Notes: generated by a model not told the origin, from the sequence alone. DNA of 64,000 bases from Poriferisodalis sp965208485 (GCF_965208485.1 NZ_OZ242344.1:1240001-1304000), one strand, 5' to 3'. Shown: positions 32,959 to 42,518, counted from the stretch's first letter. Numbers and translations are program-made.

Positions 32959-34143
32959 CTACGCGGCGTCGAGCGCAGCGCCGAGGTCGTCCAGCAGGTC
33001 GTCGACAGTCTCCAGCCCGACGGACAGGCGCACGAGGTCGTCGGGGACTTCCAGCGCTGAACCGGCGGCCGATGCATGGGTCATGGCCCCGGGATGCTCG
33101 ATCAGCGATTCGACCGCCCCCAGCGACTCGGCCAAGGTGAACACCTCCGTGGATTCGACCACGCGTTCGGCGGCAGCACGCCCGCCATGGAGGCGGAACG
33201 ACACCATGCCGCCGAAGCCGCTCATCTGGCGGCAGGCGATGTCGTGCCCGAGGTGATCGGGCAGTCCCGGGTACAGCACCGAGCGCACCGCAGGGTGTGC
33301 GTCGAGGAACTCGACGACAGCCTGCGCGCTCGCGCCGTGACGATCCATGCGCACACCGAGGGTCTTGACTCCCCGCAGCGTCAGGTAGCAGTCGAACGGG
33401 CTGGGCACGGCACCGACGGCGTTCTGCGTGAACACCAGGTGCGCCGCCAGCTCGTCGTCGTCGGTTGCCACGAAGCCGCCGACCACATCACTGTGACCGC
33501 CCAGGTACTTGGTGGCCGAGTGCACCACGGCATCCGCACCGAGGGCGATCGGCTGCTGCAGATACGGCGTGGCGAACGTGTTGTCGACCACCACGATGCC
33601 GCCCAGATCGTGGGTGATGGCACAGATGGCCTCAATGTCGAACACGGTCAGCAGCGGGTTGGTGGGCGTCTCCAGCCACACCATGGCAGTGCTGGGCGTC
33701 CACGCGTCGCGGATCTTGTCCGGGGAGGTGAGATCGACTGCGCTCATCGCCACGCCCGAGTTGCCGAACACCTTGTCGATGAGCCGGAACGTGCCGCCGT
33801 AGGCATCGTCGCCGAGGAGCAGGCTGTCGCCAGGGCGCAGCACCCGCAGCAGCGCATCGGATGCCGCCAAGCCGCTCGCGAAGGCAAACCCGTGGCGGGC
33901 GCCCTCCAGCGACGCCACACAGACTTGGTAGGCGTGACGTGTGGGATTGCCGGTGCGGCCGTACTCGTAGCCGTGGCGAGGCTGGCCGACCGCTTCCTGG
34001 GCAAAGGTGGTGGCCAGCGAGATCGGCGTGACCACCGCACCCGTGTAGGGATCGTGCGGCTGGCCTGCCCGGATAGCGCGAGTCTCGAAGCCGTACTCGT
34101 CGGGATCCTCGAAGCCCGAGACCTGCGGGTCGCCGCCCAGCAT
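32959..34143 (-). CDS. Cystathionine gamma-synthase/gamma-lyase (PLP enzyme)
   Basis: This 394-residue PLP enzyme belongs to the Cys/Met metabolism family. The pyridoxal lysine lies in HSATKYLGGHSDV (about residue 195-207). YEYGRTGNPTRHA, FASGLAASDALLRVL, VWLETPTNPLL and VVVDNTFATPYLQ are typical of cystathionine gamma-synthase and gamma-lyase, which cannot be separated by motif alone. The start codon overlaps the stop of the upstream cystathionine beta-synthase-like gene (TGATG-type junction), so the pair forms an operon. That pairing favours gamma-lyase in reverse transsulfuration. Confidence 0.88.
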   Translation of the reverse strand: MLGGDPQVSGFEDPDEYGFETRAIRAGQPHDPYTGAVVTPISLATTFAQEAVGQPRHGYEYGRTGNPTRHAYQVCVASLEGARHGFAFASGLAASDALLRVLRPGDSLLLGDDAYGGTFRLIDKVFGNSGVAMSAVDLTSPDKIRDAWTPSTAMVWLETPTNPLLTVFDIEAICAITHDLGGIVVVDNTFATPYLQQPIALGADAVVHSATKYLGGHSDVVGGFVATDDDELAAHLVFTQNAVGAVPSPFDCYLTLRGVKTLGVRMDRHGASAQAVVEFLDAHPAVRSVLYPGLPDHLGHDIACRQMSGFGGMVSFRLHGGRAAAERVVESTEVFTLAESLGAVESLIEHPGAMTHASAAGSALEVPDDLVRLSVGLETVDDLLDDLGAALDAA

Positions 34144-35195
34144 CAGCCGGTCCTCCCAGCGTCGGGCGGGCTGAGATCCACGTCGTCGTCCGTGGGCAGG
34201 CCACGCGAATCCAGCCAGTCATCGTCGAAGACGCGGCTGAGGTAGAGGCGGCCCGAGTCGGGGATCAGCGTGACCACGAGTGACTCGCCTGCCCGACCCG
34301 CTGCATCGAGCTCGGCCGCGATGCGGAACGCGCCGGTCACGGCCGTCCCGCCCGATCCGCCGGTCAGCAGGCCCTCTCGCCGCGTCACCCGGCGGGCCAT
34401 CGCGAACGAGTCGGCATCGGTCACCGGGATGACCCGATCGACAAACTTGGCGTGGTATGTGGTCGGCCAGAAGTCCTCGCCGATGCCCTCCACGAGATAC
34501 GGGCTGCCGTCGCCGCCCCCGTAGACCGATTCGGGCGGATCGGCCACGATGACCTCGATGGCCGGGTTCTGCTCCTTCAGAAACCTCCCGACACCGCTGA
34601 CTGTCCCGCCGGTGCCGGCGCCGGCCACGAAGTGCGTCACCTTTCCGCCGGTCTGCGTCCAGATCTCGGGTCCCGTGGTCTCGTAGTGCGCCCGCGGGTT
34701 TTTCTGGTTCGAGTACTGATCAGGCGAGAAGGCCCGGGGTGTCTCAGTCTTGAGGCGCGCTGCGGTGGAGTAGTACGAGCGCGAGTCGTCGGGAGCGACC
34801 TTGGCAGGGCACACGACCACTTCGGCGCCGTAGGCCCGCAGGAGCGCCACCTTCTCGGGGGCGACCTTGTCGGTGCAGACGAAGATGCAGCGGTACCCCC
34901 GCTGGGCTGCGACGACCGCCAAGCCGACGCCGGTGTTGCCCGAGGTGGGCTCGACGATGACATCACCGGGCTGCAGCAATCCGTCGGCTTCGGCGGCGTC
35001 GATCATGGCGATCGCGGCTCGATCCTTCACCGAGCCTCCAGGGTTGGCGGTCTCGAGCTTCGCCACCACTGGGGTCTTGATATGCGGTGCCACCCGGCCG
35101 AGTCGCACCAACGGTGTGCCGCCGACGAGTTCCAGCACCGAGGACGCGATGTCAAGGCCCGCCAAGGGCTTCGACATCGGACCGCCATCACTCAC
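34143..35195 (-). CDS. Cystathionine beta-synthase / cysteine synthase-like
   Basis: This 350-residue fold-type II PLP enzyme carries the lysine in NPGGSVKDRAA (about residue 57) and the phosphate loop GAGTGGTVSGVGRFLKEQ, with TSGNTGVGLA between. It lacks the C-terminal regulatory CBS domains. Several features (the KNPRAHYETTGPEIW segment and the DDWLDSRG tail) fit cystathionine beta-synthase better than plain cysteine synthase. Together with the next gene it would convert homocysteine and serine to cysteine. The GTG start has a TAGGCT box 8 bases upstream. Confidence 0.85.
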   Translation of the reverse strand: MSDGGPMSKPLAGLDIASSVLELVGGTPLVRLGRVAPHIKTPVVAKLETANPGGSVKDRAAIAMIDAAEADGLLQPGDVIVEPTSGNTGVGLAVVAAQRGYRCIFVCTDKVAPEKVALLRAYGAEVVVCPAKVAPDDSRSYYSTAARLKTETPRAFSPDQYSNQKNPRAHYETTGPEIWTQTGGKVTHFVAGAGTGGTVSGVGRFLKEQNPAIEVIVADPPESVYGGGDGSPYLVEGIGEDFWPTTYHAKFVDRVIPVTDADSFAMARRVTRREGLLTGGSGGTAVTGAFRIAAELDAAGRAGESLVVTLIPDSGRLYLSRVFDDDWLDSRGLPTDDDVDLSPPDAGRTG

Positions 35196-35203
35196 GGCGT
35201 CAC

Positions 35204-35209
35204 AGCCTA
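35204..35209 (-). promoter_or_regulatory. -10 box of the transsulfuration operon
   Basis: TAGGCT on the minus strand, 8 bases before GTG 35195. Confidence 0.4.
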
Positions 35210-35293
35210 GGAAGGCCGAGCAGGCCCCACCTCCGGACCCCCGCGGCTCCCGCCAGAACGGAACAGGGCGTGAGGGGCCCGGTCCTTGCCGTG

Positions 35294-35520
35294 TCAGGTG
35301 AGCAAGTCGGCCAGCGGAGACAGCTCCGAGCGCACCAACTCCACGCCGCCTTCGGGCAGCACCGAGACCTCATGCCACAGCCGCAGCTTGGGCGGGCGCC
35401 CCAGCAGGTGCACGGTGGAGAGGAACGAGTGGAAGATGGCCAGGTGCGTGGAGTGCGACTTGGACCACGCTTCCAGCGATGCCAGGTCGTCGAACCAGCC
35501 CACGAAAGGGCGAGGCTCAG
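35294..35520 (-). pseudogene. C-terminal fragment resembling haem aldoxime dehydratase
   Basis: About 75 residues (PFVGWFDDLASLEAWSKSH, then THLAIFHSFL and PKLRLWHEVSVL) look like the C-terminal end of haem-containing phenylacetaldoxime dehydratases. No start of its own is visible: upstream the frame runs into the 3' end of the oxidoreductase gene, where it reads as an unrelated Ser/Pro-rich shadow. It is therefore probably the remnant of a larger gene after a deletion. The family call rests on motif resemblance only. Confidence 0.4.
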
Positions 35521-38500
35521 GCGCCGAGTTCGGCGGCGCGGACCCGGAATCGCTCGACGTTGGCTTCCTTGATGTCCTCGTAGCCGCGGATGATGTCGGG
35601 AAGCTGGGCAATTTCGACCGCCCGGGCGTACGCCGTTTCGTCGCCGCCGCTGAGCGTGTCGAGCGCCCGTTCGATCATCCCGCGGTACTCGTCGATCAGC
35701 TCACGCTCCATCTTCCGATGGGCGGTGCGGCCGAACAGGTCGAGCGCACCGCCCCGCAGGCCCTTCATGCGGGCCAGCAGCGCGAACGCCGCGTCGCCGG
35801 AGCGTCCCAGGCCGATCTTGCGGTCGACACCCATGCGGCGCATGAACGGTGGATGCAGCTTGTAGGTGACTTCGGTCTTGTCGCCGAACTGCTCGCGCAC
35901 GGCCTCCTTGAAAGCCTTGTTGCGATGCAGGCGAGCCACCTCGTACTCGTCCTTGTACGCCATCAGCTTGTAGAGGTAGCGAGCCACGGCCTCGCTGAGC
36001 GCCGTTTCGGCGCTGGCCCCGGCCTCGACCTCGCGCACCTTGGCCACGAACTCGGCATACGCCTTGGCGTAGGCGTGGTTCTGGTAGCCGACCAAGTCGG
36101 GCACCCGGACACGCAGCAGCCGTGCCAACTCCTCGGACTTCTCCGGCACCGTGTCGATGAGGTCCTGCTCACGGCCGGACGGTCCGGTCTCACGCTTGAC
36201 CTTGCCGACCCGCTCGATATTGAGCCCCGAGATGAAGTCGGGATCGAGCACCAGCTTGCGGCCCACACGGAACGCTTGGGTGTTCATCTCGACCGCAACG
36301 CCGTTCAGCTCGATGGCCCGCTCGATGGCGGCGGCGCTGATCGGGACGACGCCGGCCTGGTACGCCGCGCCCACCACCAGCACGTTGGCCGGCATGTGCG
36401 AGCGGAACAGGCTGTCCGACAGCGTGCCCGCGTCGAAGTAGACGTTGCGCTCAGGCGTGGTCGCCTCGTCGAGCACCCGCTGGAAGGCCGTCCACTCGGG
36501 GAACTCGGCCCCGGTGTCGCGCACCATGGCGGTGGTTGGCACCTTCGACGACGACACGACCGCCACCGAGCGGCCCGCCAGCGCCTTGTCGAGGTTCATC
36601 GGGTTGGTACCGGTGAGCAGGTCGAACACGATGTAGGCATCGGCCTCGCCGACGCCGACCTTGTTCGCCTCATCGCCCAAGTCTGCGCTGCCGTTGCTCT
36701 CGGCGTCGAAGCGCCGGACCTTGAGGTTCGACAGCACCGGACCGCCCTTCTGAGCGAGACCGGTCTGGTCGAGGCCGTTCGCCACCTTGCCATCGAGCAG
36801 CGCTGCTGTGGCCAGCATCTGGTTGACGGTCACCACGCCGGTGCCGCCGATGCCCATCATCAGGATGTTGCCCTCGTCGATCCGGTCGGGCTCGGGCAGG
36901 TCATCGCCGATGTGCTCGACGGCCACGGTGGCCTTGGTGGGCACCTTGCCGGCGGGCACGACTTCGATGAACGCCGGGCAATCGCCGTCGAGGCAGGTGA
37001 AATCCTTGTTGCACGAGGACTGATGGATCTGGGTCTTGCGACCGAACTCGGTCTCGATGGGCTGGACGCTCAAGCAGCTCGACTTCTCGCCGCAGTCGCC
37101 GCAGCCTTCGCAGACCGCTTCGTTGATGAAGACCCGCATCGTGGGCTCGGCCACCTTGCCGCGCTTGCGGTCGCGGCGAAGCTCGGCGGCGCACGCTTGG
37201 TCGTAGATCAGCACGGTGCAGCCCCCGATGTCCCGCAGCAGCCGCTGTGCCTCATCCATGCGGTCGCGATGCCAGACCTCGGTGTCGGGAGCGAACTCTG
37301 CGTCGGCGGGATACTTCTTCGGGTCGTCGGTGACCACCATCACCTTGGCAACGCCCTCGGCGTGCACCGAGCGGGTCAGCTCCGGCACGGCCATGCCGCC
37401 GTCCACATCCTGACCGCCGGTCATGGCAACCGCGCCGTTGTAGAGGATCTTGTATGTGACGTTGGTGCCAGCAGCCACTGCCTGGCGCAGGGCCAGCGAG
37501 CCCGAGTGGTGATACGTGCCGTCGCCGATGTTCTGAAAGCGATGCTCCATGGTGACGAACGGCGCAGCCCCCACCCACTGGCAGCCCTCGCCGCCCATCT
37601 GAGTAGTGCCGCGGACGTTGCGGGTGGGCGTCATGGCGGCCATGCCGTGACAACCGATGCCCCCGCCCGCCTCGGAGCCCTCCGGCACCCAGGTGGAGCG
37701 ATTGTGCGGGCAGCCCGAGCAGAAGCCGGGGGTACGGCCTGAGGCCTTCGCTCCCTTGGACGTCGTGACGGCGAGCGGGATCGTGACCCGCTCGGGAACC
37801 GCCGGGCCGATGCCCTCGGGACCGAGCCGGTCGACGAGGAACGGCCGGATCTTGCGAGCGATGAGATCGGCGTCCATCTCGCCGTGGCCGGGGAACCAGA
37901 AGCCGCCCTGCGCGTCGCGCTTGCCGAGCACGACCGGCGTGTTGGACAGGCCGTAGAGGTTCTCCTTGATGAGCGCCTCGATGATCGAGCGCTTTTCCTC
38001 GACGGCCACGATGGTGTCGAGGCCGTCTGCAAACTCGCGCAGGCTGGTGGGTTCGAGCGGCCACACCACGGCGGGCTTCCAGATGCGCACGCCGCGCCGC
38101 TCGAGCTCGATGTCGTCGAGACCCATCCGGTCGAGTGCTTCGCGCAGGTCGTAGTAAGTCTTGCCAGCTGCGACAAGTCCGATCCGTGCGTCGCGGGTGG
38201 GGAGGGTCTGGACGTTGAGCTTGTTGGCGGCCACGAATCTGTCGGTGGCCACGAGCCGACCCTCGTGGATCTCCAGCTCCATGCGGACCGCGTTCGGGCC
38301 GAACAGGGCGTCCTGCTGGGTGTGTGCCCACGGCTTGCCTTCCCACTCGAACGCAGGCCGGGTGGCCGAGACCCGGCCTGGGCCCACCTGGGTAGTGGCG
38401 TAGCCGTCGGCCACGTTCGTGACGATCTTCAGCGCTGCCCAGAAACCGCTGTAACGGGAGAGCTCGTAGCCCCAGCGGCCGTAGTCGATGACTTCCTGCA

Positions 38501-39026
38501 CCGAGCCTGGGTACAGGATCGGCGTCTGGTAGTGGATCAGCACCGGCTCGGACTCCGAGGCCAGTGTGGAGGATTTCGAGGCGGGATCATCGCCGGCGAC
38601 CAGCAGCACGCCGCCCTTGGGGTCGACACCGCAGACATTCGCGTGCTTGATGGCATCGCCGGACCGGTCGACCCCGGGGGCCTTGCCGTACCACATGCCC
38701 AGCACGCCGTCGTAGCGACCTTGGAAGTTCCGGTTCGAAAGCTGGCTGCCCCACACGATGGTGGCGCCGAGGTCCTCGTTGAGGCCGGGCTCGAAGACGA
38801 TGTTGTTCGCCTTGAGCTCTTCGGCGTTGCCGAGCATGAGCGAGTCGATGCCACCCAATGGTGAGCCGCGGTAACCGGAGACCATGGCGGCGTTGTTGAG
38901 GCCATCGCGGCGATCGGCGCGGAGTTGGTCGAGCAGCACGCGCAGCAGCGCCTGCACGCCCGACATGGCGACATCGCCCTCGACCCGGTCGAAACGATCT
39001 TCGAGCTTGAAGTCTGCCAGTGCCAT
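35517..39026 (-). CDS. Indolepyruvate:ferredoxin oxidoreductase family protein
   Basis: This giant 1169-residue enzyme oxidatively decarboxylates 2-oxoacids such as indolepyruvate to acyl-CoA with ferredoxin. All modules are fused. The N-terminal pyruvate-oxidoreductase-like domain has SGYRGSPLGGID. A TPP-binding domain follows with CSGCPHNRST and GDGTYHHSGSLALRQA. Next is a ferredoxin-like insert (CEGCGDCGEKSSC and later Cys, about 645-690), then the gamma domain GIGGTGVVTVNQMLA, and a C-terminal DUF6537-type part. The start has a GAGGGGGA box. It is the last intact gene of a minus-strand series with an MFS carrier and a PrdB-like selenoprotein. Confidence 0.92.
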   Translation of the reverse strand: MALADFKLEDRFDRVEGDVAMSGVQALLRVLLDQLRADRRDGLNNAAMVSGYRGSPLGGIDSLMLGNAEELKANNIVFEPGLNEDLGATIVWGSQLSNRNFQGRYDGVLGMWYGKAPGVDRSGDAIKHANVCGVDPKGGVLLVAGDDPASKSSTLASESEPVLIHYQTPILYPGSVQEVIDYGRWGYELSRYSGFWAALKIVTNVADGYATTQVGPGRVSATRPAFEWEGKPWAHTQQDALFGPNAVRMELEIHEGRLVATDRFVAANKLNVQTLPTRDARIGLVAAGKTYYDLREALDRMGLDDIELERRGVRIWKPAVVWPLEPTSLREFADGLDTIVAVEEKRSIIEALIKENLYGLSNTPVVLGKRDAQGGFWFPGHGEMDADLIARKIRPFLVDRLGPEGIGPAVPERVTIPLAVTTSKGAKASGRTPGFCSGCPHNRSTWVPEGSEAGGGIGCHGMAAMTPTRNVRGTTQMGGEGCQWVGAAPFVTMEHRFQNIGDGTYHHSGSLALRQAVAAGTNVTYKILYNGAVAMTGGQDVDGGMAVPELTRSVHAEGVAKVMVVTDDPKKYPADAEFAPDTEVWHRDRMDEAQRLLRDIGGCTVLIYDQACAAELRRDRKRGKVAEPTMRVFINEAVCEGCGDCGEKSSCLSVQPIETEFGRKTQIHQSSCNKDFTCLDGDCPAFIEVVPAGKVPTKATVAVEHIGDDLPEPDRIDEGNILMMGIGGTGVVTVNQMLATAALLDGKVANGLDQTGLAQKGGPVLSNLKVRRFDAESNGSADLGDEANKVGVGEADAYIVFDLLTGTNPMNLDKALAGRSVAVVSSSKVPTTAMVRDTGAEFPEWTAFQRVLDEATTPERNVYFDAGTLSDSLFRSHMPANVLVVGAAYQAGVVPISAAAIERAIELNGVAVEMNTQAFRVGRKLVLDPDFISGLNIERVGKVKRETGPSGREQDLIDTVPEKSEELARLLRVRVPDLVGYQNHAYAKAYAEFVAKVREVEAGASAETALSEAVARYLYKLMAYKDEYEVARLHRNKAFKEAVREQFGDKTEVTYKLHPPFMRRMGVDRKIGLGRSGDAAFALLARMKGLRGGALDLFGRTAHRKMERELIDEYRGMIERALDTLSGGDETAYARAVEIAQLPDIIRGYEDIKEANVERFRVRAAELGA

Positions 39027-39127
39027 GGAGTCCCCCTCGGCGGCGATGCGGCCCGCACGGGAGGCTACCCGTCAGCCCCGCGGGCCGCCGGTGAGACGAG
39101 CGTGCTCAGAATTGGGGTGTTCCCGGC

Positions 39128-40435
39128 TCAGCCCGCTTGCCGCGCCGTCGTGCGCTCGGCCAGCAAGCCCGGTCTTGGCAGCGTGAACGCCAGTCCCAGG
39201 GCGCAGGCATTGGCGACCGCGGCAAACGAGAACGTCCAGCCGTAGCCGCCCGTGGCGTCCAGCAGCAGCTGGGCGGCATAGGGGCCGACGGCGGCGAACG
39301 ATCCCGCCGTGGCGAAGAAGCGTCCCACGATGGCCCCGGCGTGGGTGCGTCCGAAGTAGTCGGCCACGAGCGCCGGAAAGACAGCCACGCTCCCGCCGTA
39401 GGACAGCCCGAACGCAACAGCCGAGGCGTACAGCAACGGCAGCCCGTCCGCGCTCGCGATGCCGGCAAACGAGAGTGTCTCGACTGCCAGCGCCAGCATC
39501 ACTGCCCGGCGGCGGTCGATGCGGTCCGACAGCGGACCGGTCACGATCCTTCCGACAAGCCCGCCGACGCCGATCGAGCTGATCACTCCGGCCGACCAGC
39601 CCAGCGAGAACCCGAGGCTGCGTGCGTATTGGACGCCGTGCGCGAACGGCACGAACACCACCACGAAGGTCAGGGCGAACATCCCGAAGATGAGCCAGAA
39701 CACCGGCGTGCGCCACGCCTGAGCGGCAGTCCACGCGCTAGCCGGATCTTCGGTGTCGATAGGACTGCCGGGCCAATCGGGAGCCGGGTCGTCTGGGCGC
39801 CCGTCGGGCCGCTGACCGACCGATTCGGGATCGCGCACGAACAGCAGCGCGGTTGCGGCCATGAACACGCCGCCCACCACCGCCATGACGGCGACCGCTG
39901 TGCGCCAGCCGAACTGCGAGACGAGCCACGCAGCAATGGGCGGCGCGACGATGCCGCCGGCGCTGCCGCCGGCGCCGACGATGCCGGTCGCCAGGCCTCG
40001 TCGCTGGGTGAACCAGCGCACCACGGTGGCGTTTGCCGGCACCCACGACGACGACATCCCCAGCGGTGCGATCACCGCCAAGCCGATGAACACCACGGCC
40101 AGATGGGGAGCCGCCGACAGCACGAGATAGCCCGCGGCCAGCAGCACTGCTCCGGTGGCGATGACCCGGCGGGGTCCCACGCGATCAGTGAGCTGCCCGC
40201 TCCAGACGCTCACTGCGCTGTACGCCAGGATGTACAGGGCGTAGGCGAGCTGCAACCATGTCGGGGACCAGCCCGTATCGGCGCTGATCGCACCCTCGAA
40301 AGTGCCGTAGCTGAACTGCAGGCCGTAGACGATGAACAGCACCCCGAACCCGGCCCACGCCACGCGCCAGCCGTGGAACGGCTGCGCTACGGCAATGCTC
40401 CAGCCGCGAGCCGGCTGGGCGAGCAGCGGATTCAC
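39128..40435 (-). CDS. MFS transporter (oxalate/formate antiporter-like)
   Basis: This 435-residue major facilitator protein has 12 hydrophobic segments in two halves with a central acidic linker (about 205-235). The first-half loop motif DRVGPRRV and its second-half counterpart SDRIDRRRAV are present. The RVAWAGFGVLFIVYGLQFSYGTF opening (key part FIVYGLQFSYG) and RGLATGIVGAGGSAGG resemble monocarboxylate/oxalate-type carriers. The start is GTG. It lies between the IOR gene and the selenoprotein gene on the same strand, so it may move a 2-oxoacid or the selenoprotein's substrate; this is inference. Confidence 0.85.
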   Translation of the reverse strand: MNPLLAQPARGWSIAVAQPFHGWRVAWAGFGVLFIVYGLQFSYGTFEGAISADTGWSPTWLQLAYALYILAYSAVSVWSGQLTDRVGPRRVIATGAVLLAAGYLVLSAAPHLAVVFIGLAVIAPLGMSSSWVPANATVVRWFTQRRGLATGIVGAGGSAGGIVAPPIAAWLVSQFGWRTAVAVMAVVGGVFMAATALLFVRDPESVGQRPDGRPDDPAPDWPGSPIDTEDPASAWTAAQAWRTPVFWLIFGMFALTFVVVFVPFAHGVQYARSLGFSLGWSAGVISSIGVGGLVGRIVTGPLSDRIDRRRAVMLALAVETLSFAGIASADGLPLLYASAVAFGLSYGGSVAVFPALVADYFGRTHAGAIVGRFFATAGSFAAVGPYAAQLLLDATGGYGWTFSFAAVANACALGLAFTLPRPGLLAERTTARQAG

Positions 40436-40489
40436 AGGCCGGGTTCTCTCGAGGATCGGATGCCGCAGCGACGGGCTGCTGAGGCGTCA

Positions 40490-41632
40490 CTACATGTCGC
40501 CGGGCGCGATGTAGAACCAGATGGGCTGCTTCTCGCCGGCGTCTGCCATGGCCTTGCGCGCCGCCATGATGGTGCGTCCAGCCTCGGTGGAGGTGAAGAA
40601 CCAGCGAGCGCCCGCCCACGCAGCAGGAGCGTGCTCGGCGAGCGCGAGTGCCGCCGTCTCGTAGTAGCCGCGGATGTCCTGAGCAACCCGTGCCGGGATG
40701 CCCGGGATACCGGCTTCCTTCCACGGCGTGCCCTCCGCGACGTTGACGAACGACTGCACCGCGGCGCCGATGTCCTCGGGGGCCACGACGCGCCCGGCGC
40801 CAGTGCGGTTGCCCAGCTTGGCCACAGCGCGGTCATAGGCCTGCCGCAGACCGTTCGCCTCGTCCACCGCCGGATGCAGGCTGGGATCGTGGCGCGGCGG
40901 CAACTCGCACGACATTGCAGCGCCGTCATCGTCGATCGTCTCCGCGAATTTCTCCACCACCGGACGGTCGCTGTCGAGCAGGCCGAAGGCGTGCGCCAGC
41001 ACCCGATGCTGGAAATCTGCGTCGTTGGGCTTGCCCAGCGGCCGTCCCAGCGGGAACTCGCACCACAGCCCTCGCGGCGGGGCGGTGCCTTGGATGTGGG
41101 CGCCGATGGAACCCAGCGCAACGGTCGCGATTCCCTCGGCCTCGAAGACGTGGGCGAGCGTACTCACGGTACGCGTGCACAGCGGTCAGACGGGTGTGAA
41201 CAGCACCACGTCCACCTCGCGGGCACGCAGGAACTGCGCACCCGCCGGCCCGGAGTCCATGCGCACCGCAGACAGGTCGAACTGGTTGCCGGCGTAGGAC
41301 AGGTGGATGTCGGAGACCTGCCCGATGGTGCCGTCAGCGGCCAGCTCGTCCAGCCGGTCGATCGGGAACACCGTGTTGAGGTCGAGTGCGATCCCGGTGG
41401 CATCGAAGTTGGGGCTCCAGTGACCGCACAGGTAGTCGCGCCGGCTGCCGTCGAGCACCCGGTAGCCGGTGTCCATCGGCGCGAAGTCGTCCTGGTCTGG
41501 GTGGTGCAGCGACGCCGAGGTGACTATCGCGACCTTGGCCTCAGCCAGCGGCGGCGGCGCCGTGAACGCGGTGGTCTCGAAGTCGGGCAGGTCCATCCCG
41601 CCCGTCAGAGCCTTGACATCAGAATCAGCCAT
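40490..41632 (-). CDS. PrdB/GrdB-like selenoprotein (reductase B family)
   Basis: This 380-residue protein is encoded through an in-frame TGA at 41186-41188, giving selenocysteine 149 in VVLFTPV-U-PLC. The part before it, from MADSDVKALTG, and the part after it (PLCTRTVSTLAHVFEAEGI) both match the glycine/betaine/sarcosine/D-proline reductase selenoprotein B family, in which the aligned residue is Sec or Cys followed by PLC. A hairpin lies just after UGA. No other Stickland reductase genes are present, so the anaerobic role is unlikely; the function in aerobic actinobacteria is unknown. ATG 41632 has a TAGCTT box 7 bases upstream. It follows an SDR gene by 50 bases. Confidence 0.9.
41158..41174 (-). 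promoter_or_regulatory. Putative bacterial SECIS element (PrdB-like gene)
   Basis: On the minus strand, GCGTAC and GTACGC pair perfectly around loop CGTGA. The loop begins 17 bases after the UGA and has G as its second base followed by U, within the spacing and loop rules known for bacterial SECIS. Confidence 0.65.
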
Positions 41633-41639
41633 GGCGGCA

Positions 41640-41645
41640 AAGCTA
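41640..41645 (-). promoter_or_regulatory. -10 box of leaderless PrdB-like selenoprotein gene
   Basis: TAGCTT on the minus strand, 7 bases before ATG 41632, so the selenoprotein gene has its own promoter besides possible readthrough from the SDR gene. Confidence 0.5.
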
Positions 41646-41682
41646 CGGCTTGGCGCATCGCGCCGCTTGGGATCCCGTCGGG

Positions 41683-42459
41683 TCAGGCGCCTTCCTCGAG
41701 GTCGAGGGAGCGCTGACGCAGCCGGCGCATGCCACGCAACCAGCGGTCGGGATCCGACGCTTTGCGCTCGACGTAGGTTTGCGCTTCTGGGTGCGACAGG
41801 ATCAGAAAGCGCTCTTCGGCCATCGCCTCGGTGATGACCTGTGCCACGAACTCGGGCTCGACGATGCCGTCGGTGCCGCCGTCGGCCAGCCGCTGCGGCG
41901 CCATGGCCGTGTTGACGCCTTGGGGGCACAGCACCGACACCCGGATGCCGTCGTCGCCGTGCAAAATCGACTCCATCTCGGCCAGCTTGATGCAGGCGGC
42001 CTTGGTGACCGAGTAGGGCGCTGAGCCCATGGCCGCCAGCAATCCGGCGGCGCTGGCGGTATGCACCAAGTAGCCCTCGCCGCGAGCGAGCATCGAGGGC
42101 AGCACCGCCCGGGCCGCGTACACATGGCTCATCACGTGCAGCTCCCACTGGGATTGCCATGCGTCGTTCGAAGCATCCACGCCGCCTTCGGCGCCGGCGC
42201 CGGCGTTGGAGAAGAACACATCGATGGGGCCATGCGCCTCCAGCGTGCGTTCGACAAGGTCAGTGACGGCCGCCTCGTCAGTGACGTCGAGACCCACGCC
42301 TTCGCAGCCCAGATCGTCCGCAACCGCTTGGGCAGTCTCGGCGTTGTAGTCAGCCACGACGATGTGGCGAGCGCCCTCCGCCATCCAGTGTCGTGCTGTT
42401 GCGGAGCCAATGCCCCCGCCCCCGCCCGTGATGATCGCTACCCGGTCGCGTAGCTCCAT
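41683..42459 (-). CDS. SDR family oxidoreductase
   Basis: This 258-residue short-chain dehydrogenase/reductase has the glycine motif TGGGGGIGSATA, SNAGAG in place of NNAG, HTASAAG with the catalytic Ser region, and the YSVTK Tyr-Lys pair. An Asp after the second strand (VVADYNAE) suggests NAD preference. ATG 42459 has a GGGAGGGAA box; a longer frame to 42513 lacks SDR character. It precedes the PrdB-like selenoprotein gene by 50 bases on the same strand. The substrate is unknown. Confidence 0.85.
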   Translation of the reverse strand: MELRDRVAIITGGGGGIGSATARHWMAEGARHIVVADYNAETAQAVADDLGCEGVGLDVTDEAAVTDLVERTLEAHGPIDVFFSNAGAGAEGGVDASNDAWQSQWELHVMSHVYAARAVLPSMLARGEGYLVHTASAAGLLAAMGSAPYSVTKAACIKLAEMESILHGDDGIRVSVLCPQGVNTAMAPQRLADGGTDGIVEPEFVAQVITEAMAEERFLILSHPEAQTYVERKASDPDRWLRGMRRLRQRSLDLEEGA

Positions 42460-42518
42460 GTCGCTGTTCCCTCCCGCTGCGGTGACCTGCACCGCTGCCC
42501 GGTGCCACAGCACCCGCA

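Noticed and set aside
35286..37742. 818-residue open frame on the plus strand
   Set aside because: It lies wholly antisense to the oxidoreductase gene, which has clear family motifs. Its composition (His/Arg/Gly/Ala-rich) is typical of shadow frames in high-GC DNA.
40490..41167. Separate 225-residue hypothetical gene starting at GTG 41167
   Set aside because: It is the C-terminal part of the PrdB-like selenoprotein, continuous in frame through the UGA; the frame before it carries the matching N-terminal part.
39137..41716. 859-residue open frame on the plus strand
   Set aside because: Antisense to the MFS and PrdB-like genes; rich in Arg, Gln, His and Gly with no family character.
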